From assembly GCA_013695495.1 (NCBI GenBank), contig JACDAK010000300.1, forward strand, positions 1-7,892: a DNA stretch of 7,892 nt, in the 5' to 3' direction. A program made the position numbers and the translations under genes. Shown piece after piece: positions 6,691 to 7,892 of the stretch; the first letter of the stretch is position 1, and each line of letters begins with the position of its first letter. Source of the DNA: Blastocatellia bacterium (GTDB lineage: Bacteria > Acidobacteriota > Blastocatellia > Pyrinomonadales > Pyrinomonadaceae). Below the pieces are notes generated by a model. The model did no database searches. It was not told the origin of the DNA and was given only the letters and a program-made list of their open reading frames with translations.

Positions 6691-6724
6691 AAAGAACGGA
6701 GCTCTCGGGCTCCGTTCTTTTCGT
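6691..6724 (+). terminator. strong rho-independent terminator of the outer-membrane protein gene
   Basis: AAAGAACGGAGC (6691-6702) pairs perfectly with GCTCCGTTCTTT (6709-6720) across a 6-base loop, giving a 12-bp stem with a GC-rich upper part. The 3' arm runs into TTCTTTTCG, a T-rich tail. It lies 37 bases after the stop codon. Transcription of the outer-membrane protein gene probably ends here, which separates it from the Asp-box gene. Confidence 0.85.
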
Positions 6725-6752
6725 TTCGCGGGGGCGCGGCGAACTTAATGTA

Positions 6753-6779
6753 TTGCGTTAACGTTTCAATTTGTATAGT
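6753..6779 (+). promoter_or_regulatory. weak promoter candidate for the Asp-box repeat gene
   Basis: TATAGT (6774-6779) matches the -10 consensus at five of six positions. The best upstream box, TTGCGT (6753-6758), is only 15 bases away, shorter than ideal. It lies after the terminator and about 140 bases before the ATG at 6920. The rest of 6725-6919 shows nothing firm apart from a doubtful small open frame on the minus strand. Confidence 0.25.
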
Positions 6780-6919
6780 ATTAGGGGTGGCTCCATCGCG
6801 GGCCGTAACTTCCCAGACATTTGAGTCTTTCGCCGTAACTCTGTGAACTTTCATAGAGCTGTCTGCATCTAACAAAAGATTTCACCGTCGCTTTTCTTTA
6901 ATTGTTTGAGAGATCTACC

Positions 6920-7892
6920 ATGAATGTTCCTTCCAAATTTTTTCGAATTACCTCGGCATTAACCATACTTTCGTTCCTTTTGTTTTCAGCCCCGGTTCAG
7001 TCGATCGCCGGCCCGAACGAATTCACCGATCCGAACGGCTTTAGCCGATGGACCGTAGTTGGGCCGACCGGTGGTGATGCTCGAACGGTAACTATAGACC
7101 CCAAGGATCCCGACCGGCTCTACATCAGCACCCTTGACGGACAGATCCATACCTCGGTAGACGGCGGACGATCGTGGCGTCTGCTTGTTAATCTTGAGCG
7201 CCCGCAGATGATTGTAGACGACCTACTGGTAGATTTTACCGATTCAAACATTCTTTATGCGTCGGGGCACCGGGGCAACATGTCGGGTGGATTCTTCAAA
7301 TCGACAGACCGCGGACTTACTTGGAAAGAAGCGAAGGAGCTTCGAAGTGAGGCGATTCATGCGATGACGCAGGCTGACAGTGAGCCCGGCCGTCTTTTCG
7401 TGGGAACGACCAAAGGTGTGTGGACATCGGCCGATTCGGGCAAGACATGGACACGGATCGAATCTGACTCCATGCCGATAAACGTAAATTCGCTTGCCAT
7501 TGATCCGACGGATACTTCGGTGATCTTTGCCGGAACACAGTGGCGTCCCTACAAATCGACGGACAGCGGTAAGAGCTGGAATTTGATCAAGACCGGAATG
7601 ATCGACGATTCGGACGTTTTTGCGATCACTATCAATTCCGAAAATCGAAATCATGTGATCGCGTCGGCCTGCAGCGGCATTTATGAGTCGTTCAATGGGG
7701 GCCAGAACTGGAACAAGATACAAGGCATCCCGTCGCAGTCGCGCCGAACACGCGACATCGTTCAGCACCCCACTCGCAAAGCCACGCTCTATGCCGGAAC
7801 GACCGAAGGGTTCTGGATGTCCGTCAATGGCGGCAAATCCTGGAGCATGACCACACAGCGAAATCTTGAGGTCAACTCCATCGCGGTTCACC
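6920..7892 (+). CDS. secreted Asp-box (BNR/sortilin-like) repeat protein, cut by the right edge
   Basis: The frame opens with ATG at 6920, preceded by a weak purine run (GAGAGA), and stays open for 324 codons to the window end, so the C-terminus is missing. A signal peptide covers about residues 1-30 (hydrophobic core ALTILSFLLFSAPV, ending SIA before Gly31). Six Asp-box motifs of the S-x-D/N-x-G-x-x-W type start at residues 79, 128, 170, 213, 257 and 301 (for example SADSGKTW and STDSGKSW), spaced 42-49 residues apart. Hydrophobic strands such as RLYIS, RLFVGTTKGVW and TLYAGTTEGFW alternate with them. This is the pattern of a beta-propeller related to sialidase/BNR, sortilin (Vps10) and YCF48-like proteins. 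Sialidase activity is not implied, since no catalytic Arg triad or Asp/Tyr set can be assigned. It is probably a secreted or surface protein. The long minus-strand open frame opposite it is its shadow. Confidence 0.9.
   Translation, partial: MNVPSKFFRITSALTILSFLLFSAPVQSIAGPNEFTDPNGFSRWTVVGPTGGDARTVTIDPKDPDRLYISTLDGQIHTSVDGGRSWRLLVNLERPQMIVDDLLVDFTDSNILYASGHRGNMSGGFFKSTDRGLTWKEAKELRSEAIHAMTQADSEPGRLFVGTTKGVWTSADSGKTWTRIESDSMPINVNSLAIDPTDTSVIFAGTQWRPYKSTDSGKSWNLIKTGMIDDSDVFAITINSENRNHVIASACSGIYESFNGGQNWNKIQGIPSQSRRTRDIVQHPTRKATLYAGTTEGFWMSVNGGKSWSMTTQRNLEVNSIAVH

Noticed and set aside
7244..7891. 215-codon minus-strand frame at the right end
   Set aside because: It is antisense to the Asp-box repeat gene, whose plus-strand frame has a signal peptide and six regularly spaced motifs. 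The product is Arg/His-rich without family features.
1..7892. Mobile element, CRISPR array, phage or defence system
   Set aside because: No transposase, integrase, terminal inverted repeats, spaced direct-repeat array or known defence domain was seen on either strand.

Overview
The window carries six protein genes in two divergent blocks. By eye the GC content is near 50% and coding density is high. The organism is probably a Gram-negative-type bacterium, because a large predicted outer-membrane barrel protein has a signal peptide and a periplasmic C-terminal domain. The mix of genes, and a C-terminal domain of a type I associate with Blastocatellia/Pyrinomonadaceae proteins, make Acidobacteriota my best guess. 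That guess is from memory and was not tested by a search.

Left block, minus strand (1-1659): a secreted or periplasmic TPR protein is followed by the start of a second exported protein. The second gene's ATG overlaps the TPR stop by 8 bases, and it runs off the left edge of the window, so the two are almost certainly co-transcribed. The TPR gene most likely starts at the ATG at 1659, which has a Shine-Dalgarno, rather than at the upstream in-frame TTG.

Divergent intergenic region (1660-1766): about 107 bases separate the two blocks. It holds a 10-bp perfect palindrome, a 6-10-6 dyad and a weak sigma70-like promoter candidate reading right.

Middle block, plus strand (1767-3941): a LarE-type PP-loop sulfur transferase lies 21 bases upstream of a hexameric-type glutamate dehydrogenase, a likely two-gene operon. 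The LarE has a CxxC plus a third cysteine in the PCLASR segment. This is the pattern expected for iron-sulfur cluster LarE proteins that would not need to sacrifice a cysteine. No larA, larB or larC lies in the window.

Right block, plus strand (4221-7892): after a 279-base non-coding stretch with a possible terminator and a TTGACA promoter candidate comes an 810-residue outer-membrane protein. Its order is signal peptide, barrel, two Ig/PKD-like domains joined by a Cys-rich linker, and an OmpA-like C-terminal domain. It ends at a strong 12-bp rho-independent terminator preceded by a second small hairpin. Next is a secreted Asp-box (BNR/sortilin-like) repeat protein with six visible repeats that is cut by the right edge.

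I see no RNA genes, mobile elements, CRISPR arrays or phage genes. The region looks like ordinary chromosome with several cell-envelope genes. The points most worth a second look are the three-cysteine LarE next to glutamate dehydrogenase and the Cys-rich barrel/Ig/OmpA-like architecture. Nothing here amounts to a clearly new system.
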